Source: JBKHXU01 sp046565865 (GTDB lineage Bacteria; Pseudomonadota; Gammaproteobacteria; Acidiferrobacterales; Sulfurifustaceae). Taken from it: a stretch of DNA of 9,986 nucleotides. Under the pieces are notes generated by a model, which did not search any database, was not told where the DNA came from, and was given only the letters and a program-made list of their open reading frames with translations. The first letter of the stretch is position 1; the number at the start of each line of letters is the position of its first letter. Positions 7,724 through 9,986 of this stretch are shown one piece after another. Made by a program: the position numbers and the translations under genes. Location: NCBI GenBank assembly GCA_046565865.1, contig JBKHXU010000247.1:1-9986 (forward strand), given 5' to 3'.

Positions 7724-9220
7724 TTAGAGAAGCACAATGTCGTATTGTTCCTGGTGATAAAGCGGCTCAACCTTGAGCTGGATCGGCCGGCCGATGAATT
7801 GCTGTAGTTTCAACAGACTGCCGGCCTCTTCATCCAACAATAGATCAACGACCGCCTGTCCGGCGACGACCAGATACTCATCGGCGCCGAACTGACGCGC
7901 CTCGCGCAGTATCTCGCGGAAGATCTCGTAGCACACCGTGTGCGCCGTCTTCACCGTGCCCCGCCCCTGGCACACCGGGCACGGTTGGCACAACACGTGC
8001 TCCAGGCTCTCGCGCGTGCGCTTGCGCGTGAGTTCCACCAGCCCGAGTGACGACATCTCGGTCATGTACACCTTGGTGCGGTCGCGCGCCAGCGCCTTCT
8101 CCAGCGCACGCAGCACGGCGCGCCGGTGCTCCGCATCCTCCATGTCGATGAAGTCGATAATGATCATGCCGCCGAGATTGCGTAAGCGGAGCTGGCGCGC
8201 GATCGCCTGCGCCGCTTCGAGATTGGTCTTGAACAGGGTCTCTTCCAGATTCTTGCGCCCGACGTATGCGCCGGTGTTGACGTCGATGGTGGTCATGGCC
8301 TCGGTCTGGTCGATCACCAGATAGCCGCCGCTCTTTAACAACACTTTCGGGGCCAGCGCTTTCAGGATTTCGTCTTCCACCGAATACAGGTCGAAGATGG
8401 GGCGCTCGCCGGGGTAGTACTCGATGCGCGCCTCGACCTCGGGGATGAACTCGTGCGCGAATTCGCACGCCTTGGCATAGGTATCGCGCGAGTCGATGCG
8501 GATCTTCTCGACGTTGTCGCGCACCAGATCGCGCATGGCGCGCAGCGCCAGCGGCAGCTCCTCGTGGATCAACTCGCCGGCCTTCGCCGATTCGATGCGC
8601 TCGCGGCACGTCTCCCACACGCGCTGCAGATAGCGGATGTCGGTCTTGAGCTCGTCCTCGGTCGCGGTCTCGGCCAGGGTGCGCAAGATATAGCCGCCGC
8701 TGTCGTCGTCGCCGCGCGCGCTGCGCACCAGCGCGCGCAATCGCTCGCGCGCCGCGTCGTCACCGATCTTTTGCGATACACCGATGTGGCGGCTGTACGG
8801 CATATACACCAGACAGCGCCCGGGCAACGTGAGCTGGGTCGTGAGCCGCGCGCCCTTGGTGCCGAGCGGGTCCTTGACCACCTGAACTACGATCTCCTGG
8901 CCATCGTGCAGCAACTCGTGGATGCGCGGCGTCGGCGGCGGCGTCCCATTGGCGCGCCCAACGTCCCCGACCGCAACCGCACGCACCACTTCGGGGGTGC
9001 GTATATCCGAGGCATGCAGAAACGCTGCCCGATCAAGCCCGATCTCGACAAACGCCGCCTGCATACCGGGCAAAATACGCGCCACGCGGCCCTTATACAC
9101 GTTGCCCACGATCCCACGGCTGCGCGCGCGCTCGATGTAAACCTCGGTCAACACGCCGTTTTCGACGAGAGCGACGCGGGTTTCCTGCGGGGTGACGTTG
9201 ATGAGTATTTCTTCGCTCAC
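7724..9220 (-). CDS. rng: Ribonuclease G (RNase E/G family endoribonuclease)
   Basis: RNase G is a cytosolic endoribonuclease that matures the 5' end of 16S rRNA and degrades some mRNAs. From the GTG at 9220 the product is 498 residues (E. coli 489), beginning MSEEILINVTP like E. coli MTAELLVNVTP. The N-terminal S1 domain covers about residues 38-130 (GNVYKGRVARILPGMQAAFV, then VVKDPLGTKGARLTT). The catalytic metal-binding aspartates are Asp313 (IDVNTG) and Asp356 (IIDFIDM), spaced as in RNase E. The zinc-link pair is CPVC at 414-417, followed by QGRGTVKT. The C-terminus EPLYHQEQYDIVLL is complete, and the RNase E scaffold extension is absent, which marks it as RNase G. The frame stays open for 77 codons upstream to 9451, but that part has no family similarity and runs into repeat DNA. 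The GTG has no good Shine-Dalgarno, so the start rests on homology. Confidence 0.95.
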   Translation of the reverse strand: MSEEILINVTPQETRVALVENGVLTEVYIERARSRGIVGNVYKGRVARILPGMQAAFVEIGLDRAAFLHASDIRTPEVVRAVAVGDVGRANGTPPPTPRIHELLHDGQEIVVQVVKDPLGTKGARLTTQLTLPGRCLVYMPYSRHIGVSQKIGDDAARERLRALVRSARGDDDSGGYILRTLAETATEDELKTDIRYLQRVWETCRERIESAKAGELIHEELPLALRAMRDLVRDNVEKIRIDSRDTYAKACEFAHEFIPEVEARIEYYPGERPIFDLYSVEDEILKALAPKVLLKSGGYLVIDQTEAMTTIDVNTGAYVGRKNLEETLFKTNLEAAQAIARQLRLRNLGGMIIIDFIDMEDAEHRRAVLRALEKALARDRTKVYMTEMSSLGLVELTRKRTRESLEHVLCQPCPVCQGRGTVKTAHTVCYEIFREILREARQFGADEYLVVAGQAVVDLLLDEEAGSLLKLQQFIGRPIQLKVEPLYHQEQYDIVLL

Positions 9221-9250
9221 GATATGCGAGGTGCCGAACGGTATCCTTAG

Positions 9251-9280
9251 ATTATATGTGTGGGTGCTCGAAACCGGCAC
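9251..9280 (-). promoter_or_regulatory. Candidate rng promoter
   Basis: The minus strand has a perfect TATAAT at 9256-9251, with a weak -35 (GTGCCG at 9280-9275, three of six matches, 18-nt spacer). Transcription would begin about 25 nt before the GTG start of rng. It is the only AT-rich box in the short interval between rng and the repeat element. The -10 is convincing as a word; the -35 is poor. Confidence 0.4.
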
Positions 9281-9384
9281 ATAAATAACTTTTCTTTCCT
9301 CGCGGGACGAAGGGATCGAGCGCCTACCGGCGCCGTCGAGTTGTAATAAATGTATTACGCGGGCGCTCCGCCCCTGCACCCCGG

Positions 9385-9418
9385 GTCCCTTTTCTTTGCT
9401 CGTGCAAAGAAAAGGGAC
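9385..9418. repeat. 15-bp perfect hairpin in left arm
   Basis: GTCCCTTTTCTTTGC (9385-9399) pairs without mismatch with GCAAAGAAAAGGGAC (9404-9418) around the loop TCGT. On neither strand is it followed by a T-run, so it is not an intrinsic terminator. Confidence 0.85.
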
Positions 9419-9482
9419 GAAAAGAAAGCACGCCCCCCGATGGCGCGACACCTCCCGATCCGCTTCGCATCGCGCTGTGAAG

Positions 9483-9516
9483 TCGCCAGACAGCGCATCC
9501 CTGCGCTGCCTGGCGA
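9483..9516. repeat. Hairpin in left arm (TCGCCAG/CTGGCGA)
   Basis: TCGCCAG (9483-9489) pairs with CTGGCGA (9510-9516) and CAGCGCA (9491-9497) with TGCGCTG (9502-9508). The single unpaired position between the two helices is A9490 opposite C9509, and the loop is TCCC. The counterpart in the right arm is 9824-9856. Confidence 0.8.
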
Positions 9517-9640
9517 CCGACGCGATCCCTCGCGTCGCTCTTCGAGTTCATAGCGCTCCCGCCAAGCGTCTCGGGCGCGCCATAGGGTGGATCCAACCGC
9601 TGCCCACACCTCAGCATTTACGTTCGGTGCTCGTTCCGGT

Positions 9641-9720
9641 CGTTGCGAGCACAGCGAAGCAATCTCCCGACAGCCCACGTCGTTACGAGATTGCTTCGTC
9701 GCCTCCGGCTCCTCGCAATG
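9641..9720. repeat. Central palindromic repeat (GCGAAGCAATCTC type)
   Basis: Within the unpaired centre of the element, CGAAGCAATCTC (9655-9666) is a perfect inverse of GAGATTGCTTCG (9687-9698), and CGTTGCGAG (9641-9649) matches the inverse of CTCGCAATG (9712-9720) at eight of nine positions. Together they can fold as one long interrupted hairpin. The motif TTGCGAG...GCGAAGCAATCTC is, from memory, a dispersed intergenic repeat in many environmental bacteria. It is unrelated in sequence to the flanking arms, so it looks like a separate repeat nested between them. Confidence 0.75.
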
Positions 9721-9751
9721 ACAGTCTATCGTGGGTGTCCTTACCTCCCCT

Positions 9752-9982
9752 CTATGGCGCGCCCAAGCCGAACGCCCCCGAGCACTATGAACCCAAAGGG
9801 CGACGCCCAGGGATGGGCGTCGGTCGCCAGCCAGCGCAGGATGCGCTGTCTGGCGACTTCACAGTGCGAGGCAGTGAGGCTTGGGAGGTTTCGCGCCATC
9901 GAGGGGGCGTGCTTTCTTTGGTTCCTTTCTTTGCACGAGCAAAGAAAAGGGACCCGGGGTGCAGGGGCGGAGCGCCCGCGTA
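9752..9982 (-). repeat. Right arm of the inverted repeat
   Basis: This is the inverse counterpart of the left arm. It keeps both hairpins in altered form: 9824-9856 (TCGCCAG-C-CAGCGCA, loop GGA, one C/T mismatch at the same place as in the left arm) and 9920-9954. In the latter, GGTTCCTTTCTTTGC pairs with GCAAAGAAA, a bulged A, then GGGACC, including one T/G wobble. The pairing is thus kept despite sequence change. The arm runs to within four bases of the window end, so its outer flank cannot be seen. Confidence 0.8.
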
Positions 9983-9986
9983 TTAT

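Larger units (their letters stand above)
9356..9585 (+). repeat. Left arm of the inverted repeat
   Basis: This arm carries two strong hairpins: 9385-9418 and 9483-9516. The arm ends at GGGCGCGCCATAG. Its outer boundary abuts the small perfect palindrome GTAATA-AATG-TATTAC (9343-9358). The outer 57 bases are identical in inverse orientation to the right arm. The upstream open extension of the rng frame (to 9451) reads through its first 96 bases. Confidence 0.8.
9352..9984. repeat. Composite inverted-repeat element (about 630 bp, MITE-like)
   Basis: Two inverted arms, about 9356-9585 and 9752-9982, flank a 166-bp centre. The outermost 57 bp (9356-9412 and 9926-9982) are perfect inverted copies. 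Further in the arms diverge by substitutions and small indels but stay alignable: a GATGGCGCG block, a GTGAAGTCGCCAGACAGCGC block, GTTCATAG, and finally GGGCGCGCCATAG (9573-9585) against CTATGGCGCGCCC (9752-9764). Short open frames inside are incidental and no transposase is present. It could be a non-autonomous mobile element or two solo repeats inserted in opposite orientation. Similar CTTTTCTTTGC-rich repeats are, from memory, common in Xanthomonadales genomes. The window ends at the right edge, so target duplications cannot be judged. Confidence 0.85.

Noticed and set aside
8453..9250. 265-codon plus-strand frame opposite the first half of rng
   Set aside because: It is antisense to the conserved S1 and catalytic parts of RNase G and its translation resembles no known family.
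9385..9418. The strong hairpin as an intrinsic terminator
   Set aside because: Neither strand has a T-run after the stem. The hairpin is part of the repeat arm and recurs in inverted form at 9920-9954.
9324..9678. Short open frames in both directions in the repeat region
   Set aside because: They coincide with the inverted-repeat arms, have repeat-derived composition and no plausible start signals. Hypothetical proteins annotated from such repeats are usually spurious.

Overview
The window is one strand of a high-GC gammaproteobacterial chromosome. Five genes run head to tail on the minus strand (transcription from high to low coordinates): rng (RNase G), yhdP (AsmA-like giant envelope protein), a nitrilase-superfamily amidase, tldD and pmbA/tldE. 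The rng-yhdP-amidase-tldD order is a conserved gammaproteobacterial neighbourhood. The protein sequences resemble their E. coli counterparts closely enough to name them. The lineage is less certain. High GC, pmbA directly coupled to tldD, and the type of repeat upstream of rng suggest a Xanthomonadales/Nevskiales-like or related environmental gammaproteobacterium, but this is an inference.

Layout from the right end. Positions 9221-9986 hold no credible gene. About 9352-9984 is a roughly 630-bp repeat element made of two inverted arms of about 230 bp. The outer 57 bp of the arms are perfect inverted copies, each arm carries its own hairpins, and a third, unrelated palindrome sits in the centre. 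Between this element and rng there is about 130 bp with a TATAAT-type -10 box. rng starts at a GTG at 9220. A 57-nt gap leads to yhdP (7666-3788), a 66-nt gap with a possible internal promoter leads to the amidase (3721-2915), a 33-nt gap leads to tldD (2881-1430, GTG start with a clear Shine-Dalgarno), and tldD overlaps pmbA (1433-69) by 4 nt (ATGA). A GC-rich hairpin without a U-tract follows the pmbA stop.

The genes have no single pathway in common. RNase G processes rRNA and decays mRNA. YhdP spans the periplasm and contributes to lipid traffic to the outer membrane. The amidase probably repairs deaminated glutathione. TldD and PmbA form a heteromeric metalloprotease. The only functionally tight pair is tldD-pmbA, and the overlapping stop/start would favour balanced synthesis of the two subunits.

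The coding part is ordinary conserved core genome. The part worth a second look is the nested inverted-repeat element next to the rng promoter. I saw no evidence for a new multi-gene system, tRNA, rRNA, CRISPR array, phage or transposase gene.
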